Below are positions 51,932 to 61,366 of a stretch of DNA of 64,000 bases, in pieces; position 1 is the first letter of the stretch, and each line of letters opens with the position of its first letter. The stretch comes from Rhizobium albus (GTDB taxonomy: Bacteria > Pseudomonadota > Alphaproteobacteria > Rhizobiales > Rhizobiaceae). The notes beneath the pieces were generated by a model. It did not search any database and was not told the origin of the DNA. It saw only the letters and a list, made by a program, of their open reading frames with translations. The DNA lies in contig BSNO01000001.1 in NCBI GenBank assembly GCA_030160035.1, positions 62,001 to 126,000 of the forward strand, given 5' to 3'. A program made the translations under genes and the position numbers.

Positions 51932-53757
51932 CCCTCGATTTCCTCGCGCAGAACTTCGAGCTCCAGCCATTCCTCTTCCATACGATCGACATCGCCGCGC
52001 AATGTTTCAAGCGCCTTGGCATCGCGGGCAAAAGCTTCTGCCTGCTTGGTGAAGTAATCGGGCTTTGCCATGCGCGCCTCGATCGCTGCGATCTCAGCCT
52101 GCTTCTTCTCGATTTCCTTGGGCAGTGTTTCGAGTGCGAACTTCTGCTTGTAGGAGAGCTTCCGGCTGGGCGCTGCTGCGGGCTGCGCCTTATCACGGGT
52201 GCCTGCCGTAGCCGCCTTCTTCTCGGCAGTTGCCTTCTTGGCCGCGTCTGCGGACAGTTTGCGCTGCGCCATCATGTCGGAGAAGCCGCCGGCAAAGACC
52301 GTCCAGCGGCCATCCGGTGCGGAAAGATCGGCTGGCGCGATCACCGATGACACGGTGCGATCCAGAAAATCGCGATCGTGGCTGACGAGGATCACGGTGC
52401 CTTCATAGCCCGCGACGAGTTCCTGCAGCAGATCGAGCGTTTCCATGTCGAGGTCGTTGGTGGGCTCGTCGAGGACCAGCAGGTTCGACGGCCGCGAAAG
52501 GATGCGCGCCAGCATGAGGCGCGCGCGCTCGCCGCCCGACAATTCGCGGATCGGAGTGCGCGACTGTTCCGGCTGGAAGAGGAAGTCCTTCATGTAGCCG
52601 GTCACGTGCTTCTGCACGCCGTTGACGAGGAGCGTGTCGCCCCGTCCGTCGGTCAGATAGTGGGCAAGCGTGTCGTTCTCGTCGAGATCGTCGCGGCGCT
52701 GGTCGAGAACCGCGATATCGAGATTGGTGCCAAGGCGCACGAAGCCCGTGTCGGGTTCGAGCCGTCCGGTCAGCATGTTGAGCAGCGTGGTCTTGCCTGC
52801 GCCGTTCGGGCCGACGAGGCCGATGCGGTCGCCGCGATGGACCCGCAGAGAAAAGTTGGCGACGGCTGGCGTTTCGCCATAGGACTTGCCGATGGCTTCG
52901 GCCTCGATGACGAGCTTGCCCGATTGGGCGACGTCGCTTGCCTGTGCTTCGACACGGCCGGTCGGCCCGCGATGCGTGCGATATTCCTGGCGCATCGACT
53001 GGAGTTCGCCGAGCCGCCGCACGTTGCGCTTGCGCCTGGCCGTTACGCCGTAGCGCAGCCAGTGCTCTTCACGCTCGATTGCGCGGCCGAGCTTGTGGAG
53101 GTTGCGTTCTTCCTCCTCCATCACCTGGTCGCGCCAGTCCTCGAAATGGGCGAAGCCGCGCTCGAGCCGGCGGGTCGTGCCGCGATCGAGCCAGACGGTG
53201 GCGCGCGAAACCTTTTCCAGGAACCGGCGGTCGTGCGAGATGGTGATGATGGCGCCGCGGAAACCGGAGAGCTCCGATTCCAGCCACTCGATGGTCGGCA
53301 GGTCCAGATGGTTGGTCGGCTCATCCAGAAGCAGCAGATCAGGCGCGGGAGCCAGCACACGGGCAAGAGCCGCGCGCCTGGCCTCGCCACCTGAAAGGCG
53401 GGCCGGCTCTTCTTCGCCGGTCAGGCCGAGATGCTCGAGCAAATAGGTCACGCGATGGGGATCGTCGCCCGGTGCAAGGCCTGCCTCGGCATAGGACCGC
53501 ACATCCGCAAAGCCGCCGAAATCCGGAGCCTGGAAGAGATAGCGGATCGTGGTCGAAGGATGGCGAAACACCTCGCCCGATTGCGGCTCGGCAAGGCCGG
53601 CGGCGATCTTCATCAGCGTTGACTTGCCCGAGCCGTTGCGGCCCACAAGGCAGATGCGGTCGCCGGGCTCGACCTGAAGGTCTGCACCATTCAGCAACGC
53701 CGTCCCGCCAAAGGTCAGGTGGATGTCGTCGAGCTTCAGGATGGGTGGTGATGCCAA
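51928..53757 (-). CDS. uup: ABC-F family ATPase, Uup-like
   Basis: Soluble protein of 609 aa with two ABC ATPase domains (Walker A GRNGSGKST and GPNGAGKTT, signatures LSGGE twice), a linker with a long charged helix, and a C-terminal Uup-type coiled coil (LPKEIEKKQAEIAAIEARMA). ABC-F proteins act on ribosomes; Uup also affects transposon excision and replication restart. I choose TTG 53755-53757, nine bases after GGAG and 4 bp after the thiN stop; upstream in-frame codons would overlap thiN by 56 bp. It is co-transcribed with thiN. Confidence 0.93.
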   Translation of the reverse strand: MASPPILKLDDIHLTFGGTALLNGADLQVEPGDRICLVGRNGSGKSTLMKIAAGLAEPQSGEVFRHPSTTIRYLFQAPDFGGFADVRSYAEAGLAPGDDPHRVTYLLEHLGLTGEEEPARLSGGEARRAALARVLAPAPDLLLLDEPTNHLDLPTIEWLESELSGFRGAIITISHDRRFLEKVSRATVWLDRGTTRRLERGFAHFEDWRDQVMEEEERNLHKLGRAIEREEHWLRYGVTARRKRNVRRLGELQSMRQEYRTHRGPTGRVEAQASDVAQSGKLVIEAEAIGKSYGETPAVANFSLRVHRGDRIGLVGPNGAGKTTLLNMLTGRLEPDTGFVRLGTNLDIAVLDQRRDDLDENDTLAHYLTDGRGDTLLVNGVQKHVTGYMKDFLFQPEQSRTPIRELSGGERARLMLARILSRPSNLLVLDEPTNDLDMETLDLLQELVAGYEGTVILVSHDRDFLDRTVSSVIAPADLSAPDGRWTVFAGGFSDMMAQRKLSADAAKKATAEKKAATAGTRDKAQPAAAPSRKLSYKQKFALETLPKEIEKKQAEIAAIEARMAKPDYFTKQAEAFARDAKALETLRGDVDRMEEEWLELEVLREEIEG

Positions 53758-53761
53758 AGGG

Positions 53762-54436
53762 TCAGGCTCCAGAAAAGTCGTTCGGGCGGGCAAGCAGCAG
53801 GGCCGGGCCACCCGCATGCCGGATCGTCACCGGCCCCTCCGCCACATTGGATATGGTGCGTGTCGTGCCGAATGTGCAGTCGAAATCGTGGAGCGGATAG
53901 CGCGCGCCCTCGATCGTCAGGCGTGCGATATCGGCAAACGCCAGCACCGAGAAGAGGCTGCCTTTCGGCAAGTCGAAGGTCAGCGGGGCGCCAGGAAGGG
54001 GATACCCTTCCTCCTCGCCTGATGTCAGCGTGACATGGATGCCGCGTTCGTTGAGCTTCACCGCCAGCGCCATGTGCGCGAAGGCGTGGTCGGATCGTTC
54101 CCCGCCCAGCGCGCCGACGAGCAGGATCCGGCGCGCGCCACGCTCGATCGCCGTCTCGATTGCGATCTCACCATCGGTCGCGTTCTTTGCCGGTGGGTAG
54201 GGCTCCCGCCTGACATCCGGCCAGCTCTCGATCAGGCCCGCATCGGCCGAATCGAAGTCGCCGACCCAAAGTTCGGGTGTGACGCCGAGTGCCGCTGCAT
54301 GGCGCATGCCGCTATCGGCTGCGATCACGCAGGCACCGTGAATCTGAGACTTCAGCCGTTCCGTCACGGTCACCTCACCGCTCAGGAGAACGGCAAAATG
54401 GGCATTTGCGTCGGTCGGGGTCGGTGTGGCCTGCAT
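53762..54436 (-). CDS. thiN: Thiamine diphosphokinase
   Basis: 224 aa. It phosphorylates thiamine with ATP to give thiamine diphosphate. Diagnostic motifs are AADSGMRHA, VGDFDSAD, and KNATDGEIAIETAIERGARR, followed by the C-terminal thiamine-binding strand domain. It is divergent from the thiBPQ thiamine importer, whose riboswitch lies between them, so uptake and activation of thiamine are encoded back to back. Confidence 0.94.
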   Translation of the reverse strand: MQATPTPTDANAHFAVLLSGEVTVTERLKSQIHGACVIAADSGMRHAAALGVTPELWVGDFDSADAGLIESWPDVRREPYPPAKNATDGEIAIETAIERGARRILLVGALGGERSDHAFAHMALAVKLNERGIHVTLTSGEEEGYPLPGAPLTFDLPKGSLFSVLAFADIARLTIEGARYPLHDFDCTFGTTRTISNVAEGPVTIRHAGGPALLLARPNDFSGA

Positions 54437-54503
54437 CGCCCGCTGCTCTAGCAGCTTTCACGCGCCTTGCCAGTGCTGCCGGCGGCGATTACACATGGAG
54501 TTG

Positions 54504-54600
54504 CTCTAACGGGGTGTTGTCCGGAAACGGATGGCTGAGAGGCGCATGCCAACCCGAAGAACCTGATCCGGCTCATACCGGCGGAGGGATTAGACGCGTC
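54504..54600 (+). ncRNA. TPP riboswitch (THI element)
   Basis: The conserved aptamer strands occur in order: CGGGGTGT, GGATGGCTGAGAGG, CAACCCGAAGAACCTGATCC, and GGCTCATACCGGCGGAGGGA. They match the THI box closely, including CTGAGA and ACCTGATC. It lies 50 bp before thiB and should shut the importer operon off when thiamine diphosphate is bound. No clear T-tract hairpin separates it from thiB, so control may be at the ribosome site (CGGAGGAGG). Confidence 0.96.
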
Positions 54601-54646
54601 ACAAAACGCCTATTCCCCTGACATTGCCAAAACGGAGGAGGCGTTG

Positions 54647-55660
54647 ATGACGCTGAAGACATTCTTTCCCATCTTGCTTGCTACAAGTTTCCTGGCGCCC
54701 GTGTCGGCCGAGGCGCAGGAGGCGACGCGGTCGCTCACCGTCTACACCTATGACAGCTTCGTTGCCGAGTGGGGCCCGGGACCGCTGATCGAAGAAGCGT
54801 TCGAGGCGACATGCGACTGCGATCTCATCTGGGTCGGCGCAGCGGACGGCGTGGCGCTTTTGAACCGGCTGCGGCTTGAGGGCGACCGGGCGGAAGCGGG
54901 CGTCGTGCTCGGGCTCGACACCAATCTCGTCGCGGAAGCCAAGGAAATCGGCCTCTTCGCTCCCCATGACATCGACACGAGTGCGATCGACGTGCCCGGC
55001 GGCTTCGAGGACGACGTCTTCGTGCCCTACGATTACGGCCACTTCGCCGTGGTCTACGACACCGAAGCGATCAACACGCCGCCGACGAGCCTGAAGGAAC
55101 TGGTCGAGGGCGATCCGAACCAGAAGATCGTGATCCAGGATCCGCGCACATCGACGCCGGGGCTTGGGCTTCTGCTCTGGATCAAGTCGGTTTACGGCGA
55201 CGATGCGCCTGCAGCCTGGGCCGAGCTTAAGGACCGCGTTCTGACCGTCGCACCCGGCTGGTCGGAATCCTATGGCCTCTTCACCGATGGCGAAGCGCCG
55301 ATGGTGCTCTCCTATACGACGTCGCCGGCCTACCACATGGTTTCGGAGGATACGGACCGCTATCAGGCGGCTGCGTTCTCCGAAGGGCATTATCTGCAGA
55401 TCGAAGTCGCCGGCGTGCTCGCCTCTGCCCCCGATATCGAGCTTGCGCGCGAATTCATGGCGTTCATGACCAGCGAAGGGTTCCAGGATGCCATTCCGAC
55501 CTACAACTGGATGATGCCTGCGGGCCCCACCAGCGAAGACCTGCCGGAAGCATTCTCGCGCTTGGTTCAGCCGGAAGAAAGCCTGCTTTTCTCGGCGGAG
55601 GAAGCTGCCGCCAATCGTCGCGCCTGGGTCGATGAGTGGCTGTCGGTGATGGCCGAATAG
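54647..55660 (+). CDS. thiB: Thiamine ABC transporter substrate-binding protein
   Basis: Periplasmic thiamine/TPP-binding protein, 337 aa, with a signal peptide ([15 protein letters not shown], cleaved near residue 23). Family motifs are [40 protein letters not shown] and the ligand site [13 protein letters not shown] 54647 (GGAGGAGG just upstream) follows an in-frame TTG. It is the first gene after the TPP riboswitch. Confidence 0.96.
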   Translation: MTLKTFFPILLATSFLAPVSAEAQEATRSLTVYTYDSFVAEWGPGPLIEEAFEATCDCDLIWVGAADGVALLNRLRLEGDRAEAGVVLGLDTNLVAEAKEIGLFAPHDIDTSAIDVPGGFEDDVFVPYDYGHFAVVYDTEAINTPPTSLKELVEGDPNQKIVIQDPRTSTPGLGLLLWIKSVYGDDAPAAWAELKDRVLTVAPGWSESYGLFTDGEAPMVLSYTTSPAYHMVSEDTDRYQAAAFSEGHYLQIEVAGVLASAPDIELAREFMAFMTSEGFQDAIPTYNWMMPAGPTSEDLPEAFSRLVQPEESLLFSAEEAAANRRAWVDEWLSVMAE

Positions 55661-55676
55661 TCAAAGAGCAGCCGCG

Positions 55677-57299
55677 ATGCGTGTCTACAGGGCCGATCCT
55701 CTGGATATCGCTTTCGGCATCGCGGCTCTTGCCATCATTCTCGGCATTGTCGGCTTCGCCGTCGCCGGGCTTCTGGTGGCGGCAGGGGCGGATGCGTCGC
55801 GGTCGACGGCATCCGATGCCTATACGGTGCGCGTCGTACGCTTCACGCTGTGGCAGGCCGGCCTTTCGACGCTGCTTTCGCTGGCTTTTGCCTTGCCATT
55901 GGCGCGGGCGCTGGCGCGGCGACCGCATTTTGCCGGTCGTGCCTGGATCCTGCGGCTCTTTGCCGTGCCGCTCGGCCTGCCGGCCATCGTCGCGGCCCTT
56001 GGCATCATCGCCATCTGGGGACGCCAGGGGGTGGTGAACGACGCCTATCGCTGGCTGGGAGCGGAGCAGCCGATTTCCGTCTACGGGCTCCCCGGTATTC
56101 TGATCGCCCATGTGTTCTTCAACATGCCGCTCGCCACGAGATTGCTGCTTGCAGCGCTGGAGCGCGTGCCGGCGGAATATTGGCGCAATGCCGCGCAACT
56201 GGGCCTTTCAGCGGGCACGGTCTTCAGATTGATCGAGTGGCCGGCCATGGCGCGGGTCATCCCGGGCATCGCGGGCCTCGTCTTCATGCTGTGCGCCACG
56301 AGCTTCACGCTGGTGCTTCTGCTGGGTGGGGGACCGGCAGCGACGACGATCGAGGTGGCGATCTATCAGGCGCTTCGGTTCGACTTCGATCCTCCGCGCG
56401 CGGTTACCCTGGCGCTGATCCAGATCGCGCTGACCGGTGCGCTTCTCGGCGTGCTCGCGCTGTTGCCCCGGCCCGAGGAGGGGCGCGGCGAAGGCGCGCT
56501 GCCGCGCCGGTTCGATGCGAGATCACCAGGTGCGCTGGCTGTCGACGTGCTGGTGATCGGTCTTGGCCTCGTCTTCGTCGCGGCACCGCTCGCAGCAACT
56601 CTTATTTCCGGCCTTGCTGCCGATCTGATCGCGCTTCTGCGTGAAGCCCTGGTCCAGCGCGCGCTGGTGACAAGTCTCCTCATCGCGGGCGCTGCCGCCT
56701 GCTTGTCTGTGGTTATGGCCGGCATGATTGCTCGGGCGCGCCACGCTGCCGGCGGTGCCCGTCGCTATCGCTTCGCGGCCAGTGGGCTTCGGACGTCCCT
56801 TGCCGGGGCGGGGTTGCTGATTCTGTTGGTGCCGCCGGTCGTGCTGGGCGCCGGCTGGTTTCTCGTCTTGCGGGATCATGTTGATCCGTTCGCTGCGGCG
56901 CCGGCCATCGTTGTTGTCGTCAATGCATTGATGGCGCTGCCCTTCGCGCTCAGGGTGTTGGAGCCGGCCTATGCCGGCCACATGATGCGGACGGAGCGGC
57001 TCAGTCTCTCGCTCGGGCTTTCGAGAATGCGCCGGCTGTTGCGGGTTGACCTGCCGGCGCTGGCCCCGACCGTCGGCGCAGCGTTTGCGTTTTCCATGGC
57101 ACTGTCGCTCGGCGATCTCGGCGCGATTGCGCTCTTCGGGAGCCAGGATCTGGTTACGCTGCCCTATCTGCTGCTGCAGCGGATGGGCAGTTATCGCACC
57201 GATGATGCGGCCGGGCTGGCGCTCATTCTCGGTTTTCTCTGCCTTCTGTTCATGATTGCCGGGACCCGCTATGGCGGCGGCAGCGCGCGGGAAAGATGA
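55677..57299 (+). CDS. thiP: Thiamine ABC transporter permease
   Basis: 540 aa inner-membrane permease formed by two fused permease halves, each with about six helices. The two EAA loops are visible (PAEYWRNAAQLGLSAGTVFRLI near 165-186; LSLSLGLSRMRRLLRVDLPA near 440-460). This fused form is standard for ThiP. The 3' end overlaps thiQ by 4 bp (ATGA). Confidence 0.95.
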   Translation: MRVYRADPLDIAFGIAALAIILGIVGFAVAGLLVAAGADASRSTASDAYTVRVVRFTLWQAGLSTLLSLAFALPLARALARRPHFAGRAWILRLFAVPLGLPAIVAALGIIAIWGRQGVVNDAYRWLGAEQPISVYGLPGILIAHVFFNMPLATRLLLAALERVPAEYWRNAAQLGLSAGTVFRLIEWPAMARVIPGIAGLVFMLCATSFTLVLLLGGGPAATTIEVAIYQALRFDFDPPRAVTLALIQIALTGALLGVLALLPRPEEGRGEGALPRRFDARSPGALAVDVLVIGLGLVFVAAPLAATLISGLAADLIALLREALVQRALVTSLLIAGAAACLSVVMAGMIARARHAAGGARRYRFAASGLRTSLAGAGLLILLVPPVVLGAGWFLVLRDHVDPFAAAPAIVVVVNALMALPFALRVLEPAYAGHMMRTERLSLSLGLSRMRRLLRVDLPALAPTVGAAFAFSMALSLGDLGAIALFGSQDLVTLPYLLLQRMGSYRTDDAAGLALILGFLCLLFMIAGTRYGGGSARER

Positions 57300-58030
57300 G
57301 CATGAGCGGAATGACGTCACCGGCGATCGAATTCGACGATGTTTGCTTCCGCTATGACCGGGGCGCGCTAGAGATGGCTTTCGATGCCAGCATCCCGGCG
57401 GGCAGCATCACGGCCGTCATGGGCCCGTCCGGATCGGGCAAGTCCACGCTCTTTGCGCTTCTGGCGGGGTTCGAGCAGCCGCAGCGGGGTGAAATCCGCA
57501 TCGGGGCGATCGATGTCACGCGGCTGGCGCCGGCCGAGCGGCCAATCTCCGTGGTGTTTCAGGACAACAATCTCTTTGCACATCTCGACGTCGCCGCGAA
57601 CATCGCGCTCGGGCAGGGCGCGCGCGAGGCCAAAAGCACTGCCGGCAAGGAGCAGGTGTCCGATGCGCTGGCGCGCGTCGGCCTCGGTGGGTTCGAGCGG
57701 CGGCGGCCTGCGTCTCTTTCGGGTGGCGAGCGGCAGCGCGTCGCGATGGCGCGTGCACTGGTCCGAGCAAAGCCTGTGCTGTTGCTGGACGAACCTTTTG
57801 CCGCGCTCGGACCCGGTCTGCGCGAGGAGATGCGGGCGCTGATCGCGAATCTTCACGGTCAGAATGCGTTGACGACGCTGATCATCACCCATCAACCGGA
57901 AGATGCGCGCGCCATCTGCGACCGCATTCTCTACGTCGAACAAGGCTCGATCCGAGCGAACGAACCGACGCAATCGATGTTCGAACGGGCCGATCTTGCC
58001 GGATGGCGGGACTATCTTGGTACGAATTGA
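57296..58030 (+). CDS. thiQ: Thiamine ABC transporter ATP-binding protein
   Basis: 244 aa ATPase. Walker A GPSGSGKS is at 43-50, the signature is LSGGERQR, and Walker B is VLLLDEPFAALGP, with Gly where most family members have Asp in the D-loop (SALD). It is coupled to thiP through the ATGA overlap; a second in-frame ATG at 57302 is possible. It powers ThiBP. Confidence 0.95.
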   Translation: MSMSGMTSPAIEFDDVCFRYDRGALEMAFDASIPAGSITAVMGPSGSGKSTLFALLAGFEQPQRGEIRIGAIDVTRLAPAERPISVVFQDNNLFAHLDVAANIALGQGAREAKSTAGKEQVSDALARVGLGGFERRRPASLSGGERQRVAMARALVRAKPVLLLDEPFAALGPGLREEMRALIANLHGQNALTTLIITHQPEDARAICDRILYVEQGSIRANEPTQSMFERADLAGWRDYLGTN

Positions 58031-58249
58031 GGGGTGCGATTGCCGATCCGGACAAAAATGTCACAGGTCGACCCGCGTCCGTGCGATGGGATCAAGCTGG
58101 GCAAGATCGGCCTTTGAACCGACCTTTTGCTGTTGTAATGCTCCAGTCATCGGCTGGCATCCTGCGGGGCGACGAACCTGTTTCAATCGATTGCACATGG
58201 CTGGGGACCGCGTCGGCGGGGTGTAACGACTGCGAGCGGCAAGGCCGTC

Positions 58250-59695
58250 GTGGCGGCGATGCTGCTTGCCTGCTTGGTGGTGCTGTCGGGATGCCAAAGC
58301 GTCATCAGCGAGCAGGATACGGTCGTTCTTGCTCCTTCTCAGAACCCGCAGACCGTGGAGCGCCTCGCACGCAATGATCCGCGGGCGCAACTGGGTGCGC
58401 GGGAACATCCCCGTATCGTCGCGAGCTATGGTGGCGAATATCGCGACCAGCGTACCGAACTTCTGCTCGCGAGAATTGTCGGAAAACTGACCGAGGTTTC
58501 GGAAAATCCGAGCCAGACCTATCGGATCACGGTGCTGAACTCGCCGGCGATCAACGCCTTCGCCCTTCCGGGCGGCTATCTTTACATCACGCGCGGGCTT
58601 CTGGCTCTTGCCAATGATGCGGCTGAAGTTGCGGCCGTTCTGTCGCACGAGATGGCGCATGTGACGGCCAACCACGGCATCGAGCGGCAGCAACGCGAAG
58701 AGGCCGAGGCGATTGCAGGCCGCGTGGTCTCAGAAGTGCTGTCGGGCGATATTGCCGGGCGCCAAGCGCTTGCGCGCGGCCAGTTGCGGTTGGCCGCCTT
58801 TTCCCGCAACCAGGAACTCCAGGCGGACGTGATCGGTATCCGGATGCTCGGTGAGGCCGGCTACGATCCGTACGCGGCGGCACGTTTCCTGGAATCCATG
58901 GCGTCCTATTCGCGTTTTCGCTCGGCGGAACCGAACGACGACCCGCAGATGGACTTCCTGGCGAGCCACCCCACGGCGCCCCAGCGCATCGAACTCGCCC
59001 GTCGTCACGCGCGCGCATTCGGCCCCGAAGGCGTCGGTACGGCGGACCGGGCCCTTTATCTTGACGGTATTTCAGGCCTTTTATTCGGGGATAGTCCCGA
59101 TGAAGGCTATGTTCGCGGGCGAAGCTTCCTGCATCCGAACCTGCGCATTCGCTTCGATGTCCCGCAAGGCTTCGAGATCGACAACACGGCTGAAGCCGTT
59201 CTGGCGACCGGCCCCAACGATCTTGCGATCCGATTCGATGGCGTCGAGGACCCCGGAACCTCGCTGGCCGACTACATGCGCAGCGGCTGGGTCACCGGCC
59301 TTGACGAGGCATCGCTTCGGCCGCTCACGATCAATGGACTGGAGGCGCTCAGTGCCCGTGCAGCCGCCGATCGCTGGTCGTTCGACGTCACGATCGTCAA
59401 GGTCGACAACCAGATCTATCGTTTCTTGACAGCGGCTCCCCGCGGCAGTCGGGAGTTGGATAGTGCCGCCAACGTGCTGAAAACGACGTTCCGCCGCATG
59501 ACGGCCGGGGAGGCGGTTGCCCTGCAGCCGCTTCGTCTACGCGTCGTGACCGCCGGCGCAGGCGATACGGTCGCCTCGCTCTCAGCGCGTATGGAGGGCG
59601 ATGAACGCCGCGAGGAACTGTTCCGCCTGATCAACGCGCTTGGACCGACCGGTCAGGTGGCGCCAGGCATGCGGGTCAAGCTCATCACCCAATAG
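58250..59695 (+). CDS. M48-family zinc metalloprotease lipoprotein with C-terminal LysM-like region
   Basis: 481 aa. It starts at GTG 58250 with a lipoprotein signal (LACLVVLSGC, cysteine near residue 15). The zinc site is HEMAH (in LSHEMAHVTANHG, about residue 134), and the third ligand is Glu in NQELQADVIG. The protease domain resembles BepA/YfgC. The C-terminal part ends in a LysM-like segment (VVTAGAGDTVASLSARMEGD ... RVKLI). It probably degrades misassembled envelope proteins. It is transcribed in the same direction as thiBPQ but 219 bp away. Confidence 0.92.
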   Translation: MAAMLLACLVVLSGCQSVISEQDTVVLAPSQNPQTVERLARNDPRAQLGAREHPRIVASYGGEYRDQRTELLLARIVGKLTEVSENPSQTYRITVLNSPAINAFALPGGYLYITRGLLALANDAAEVAAVLSHEMAHVTANHGIERQQREEAEAIAGRVVSEVLSGDIAGRQALARGQLRLAAFSRNQELQADVIGIRMLGEAGYDPYAAARFLESMASYSRFRSAEPNDDPQMDFLASHPTAPQRIELARRHARAFGPEGVGTADRALYLDGISGLLFGDSPDEGYVRGRSFLHPNLRIRFDVPQGFEIDNTAEAVLATGPNDLAIRFDGVEDPGTSLADYMRSGWVTGLDEASLRPLTINGLEALSARAAADRWSFDVTIVKVDNQIYRFLTAAPRGSRELDSAANVLKTTFRRMTAGEAVALQPLRLRVVTAGAGDTVASLSARMEGDERREELFRLINALGPTGQVAPGMRVKLITQ

Positions 59696-59893
59696 TGCGG
59701 GCGACAGCGACGGCGCCGGTGGGAGCGGGTATATGCTTTTGCATGCACGGCGCCCAAGAGCATGAATTTGCTCATGTCGGGCCCGTTGCAACGCCACGCT
59801 TGCAATGGTGGCTGCGCGGCAAAGCGGCATCTTGCAATGGCGCATTAAAGCCGCTACCCCACCACCACTCACGAAGGACGGCGTGGAGCACGC

Positions 59894-60232
59894 ATGACGT
59901 ATCTGGTCACCGACAACTGCATCAAATGCAAATATATGGACTGCGTGGAAGTCTGCCCCGTGGACTGTTTCTACGAGGGCGAGAACATGCTCGTCATCCA
60001 TCCGGACGAGTGCATCGATTGCGGCGTCTGCGAGCCCGAATGCCCGGCCGATGCCATCAAGCCGGACACCGAGCCGGGTCTCGACAAGTGGCTTCAGGTG
60101 AACACCGAATTCGCGGAGAAATGGCCGAACATCACGGTCAAGCGCGACTCGCCCGCCGATGCTGCCGAGTTCGACGGTGTGGAAGGCAAATTCGAGAAAT
60201 ACTTCTCCGAAGCGCCTGGCGAGGGCGACTGA
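59894..60232 (+). CDS. fdxA: 7Fe-type ferredoxin FdxA
   Basis: 112 aa electron carrier. The first cluster motif is [17 protein letters not shown] (3Fe-4S/4Fe-4S mixed type) and the second is [12 protein letters not shown]. The C-terminal tail ([20 protein letters not shown]) is standard for the alphaproteobacterial FdxA family. It precedes carD, as in most rhizobia. A 198 bp leader without a gene lies upstream. Confidence 0.96.
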   Translation: MTYLVTDNCIKCKYMDCVEVCPVDCFYEGENMLVIHPDECIDCGVCEPECPADAIKPDTEPGLDKWLQVNTEFAEKWPNITVKRDSPADAAEFDGVEGKFEKYFSEAPGEGD

Positions 60233-60627
60233 GACAATCTGCCGCGCATATTGGCTGTGGATGGCGATTCGCTCCTATCGGCGATTCGGTGTTGGCGCAT
60301 CGAACGATCTGTCGCGCATGACCGACCGAGCAAATATTTGATTTCGGGTGATTTTTGTGTTAGATAAGCACAATTGTCGTCATGTGGCGGCAATGCGTCG
60401 ACCGCAACGACACCACGAAAGAACGTTCCCTGTCTTTTCAGCTGTATAAGATGGCGACCCCGAGTTGGCCAGTGCCAACCTTGTTTCGCGGCGTGGCTGC
60501 GTCTCGCAGGTACTCACGACGGAATGAAACGGGATGGACATGATCGTCCATTTCACTGTCCGGCTCGACCGGGCCTCATGCTTGTCCCGGCCAGGCCGGG
60601 GCGCGTAACAGGGAGTCTCGAGAACGA
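60233..60627. other. 395 bp gap upstream of carD with promoter and structured leader
   Basis: No gene is seen. The segment contains a good vegetative promoter (see 60338-60366), which implies a leader of about 250 nt before carD. Near the end of the leader the GC-rich stretch TCCCGGCCAGGCCGGG can fold into a strong hairpin about 20 bp before the start codon. The long leader suggests post-transcriptional control, but no known riboswitch or ribosomal-protein motif was recognised. Confidence 0.5.
60338..60366 (+). promoter_or_regulatory. Putative sigma-70-type promoter of carD
   Basis: TTGATT at 60338-60343 and TAGATA at 60361-60366 with a 17 bp spacer; the sequence is locally AT-rich. This is a reasonable housekeeping promoter in an intergenic region upstream of carD. 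Strength and use are inferred. Confidence 0.55.
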
Positions 60628-61212
60628 ATGACAATGCAGAATAAGAAATCCAATCAGCGTCAGGGCTTCAAGACAGGCGAAGCCATCGTCTATCCCGCTC
60701 ATGGCGTCGGTACGATCGTCGCTATCGAAGAGCAGGAAGTAGCCGGTCACAAGCTCGAGCTTTTCGTCATCGACTTCGAGAAGGACAAGATGCGCCTGAA
60801 GGTGCCGGTCGCCAAGGCCATGAGCATCGGCATGCGCAAGCTGTCGGAAACAGATTTCGTCGAGCGCGCTCTCAAGGTCGTGCAGGGCCGTGCGCGCGTC
60901 AAGCGCACCATGTGGTCGCGCCGTGCGCAGGAATACGATGCGAAGATCAACTCCGGTGATCTGATCTCGATCGCTGAGGTCGTTCGCGATCTTTATCGTG
61001 CCGAGAACCAGCCCGAGCAGTCTTATTCGGAGCGCCAGCTTTATGAAGCGGCACTCGACCGGATGGCCCGCGAGATCGGCGCCGTCAACAAGATGTCCGA
61101 CACCGAAGCCGTGCGCTTGATCGAGGTCAACCTCAACAAGGGTCCAAAGCGCGGCAAGGCCGTCGACGAGGACGAGGCTACGGACGAGGCTTCACAGGAC
61201 GAAGCAGCCTGA
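60628..61212 (+). CDS. carD: CarD/CdnL-family RNA polymerase-binding regulator
   Basis: 194 aa. The N-terminal Tudor-like RNA-polymerase interaction domain (FKTGEAIVYPAHGVGTIVAI, then VIDFEKDKMRLKVPVAKA) is followed by the helical CarD C-domain (LSETDFVERALKVVQGRARV ... MWSRRAQEYDAKINSGDLIS) and an acidic tail. CdnL-type proteins stabilise the open promoter complex and are needed for rRNA transcription and growth. A rho-independent terminator follows. Confidence 0.95.
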   Translation: MTMQNKKSNQRQGFKTGEAIVYPAHGVGTIVAIEEQEVAGHKLELFVIDFEKDKMRLKVPVAKAMSIGMRKLSETDFVERALKVVQGRARVKRTMWSRRAQEYDAKINSGDLISIAEVVRDLYRAENQPEQSYSERQLYEAALDRMAREIGAVNKMSDTEAVRLIEVNLNKGPKRGKAVDEDEATDEASQDEAA

Positions 61213-61239
61213 TCGGCTCCATCGTTTGTTAGATTTCAG

Positions 61240-61272
61240 AAAAAGCTCGGGTTGCGGCCCGGGCTTTTTTTG
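61240..61272 (+). terminator. Rho-independent terminator after carD
   Basis: The stem AAGCTCGGG/CCCGGGCTT with a six-base loop is preceded by an A-run and followed by seven T residues. It lies about 30 bp after the carD stop, separating it from rpoH2. Confidence 0.93.
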
Positions 61273-61311
61273 TCGCATTCGATCAAATCGCACAAAACAT
61301 TTGAATGATCC

Positions 61312-61336
61312 GCAACCTTTGGCTCTGCGTATTGTT
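61312..61336 (+). promoter_or_regulatory. Weak EcfG-like promoter of rpoH2
   Basis: GCAAC at 61312-61316, 16 bases, then TGTT at 61333-61336. Compared with GGAAC-N16-CGTT it matches seven of nine conserved bases with identical spacing. In S. meliloti rpoH2 is a target of the general stress sigma factor, which makes this site worth noting. It is a weak match and may be chance. Confidence 0.4.
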
Positions 61337-61366
61337 TGCAGATAAGCCGACAAAGAGGGTCCGCTG

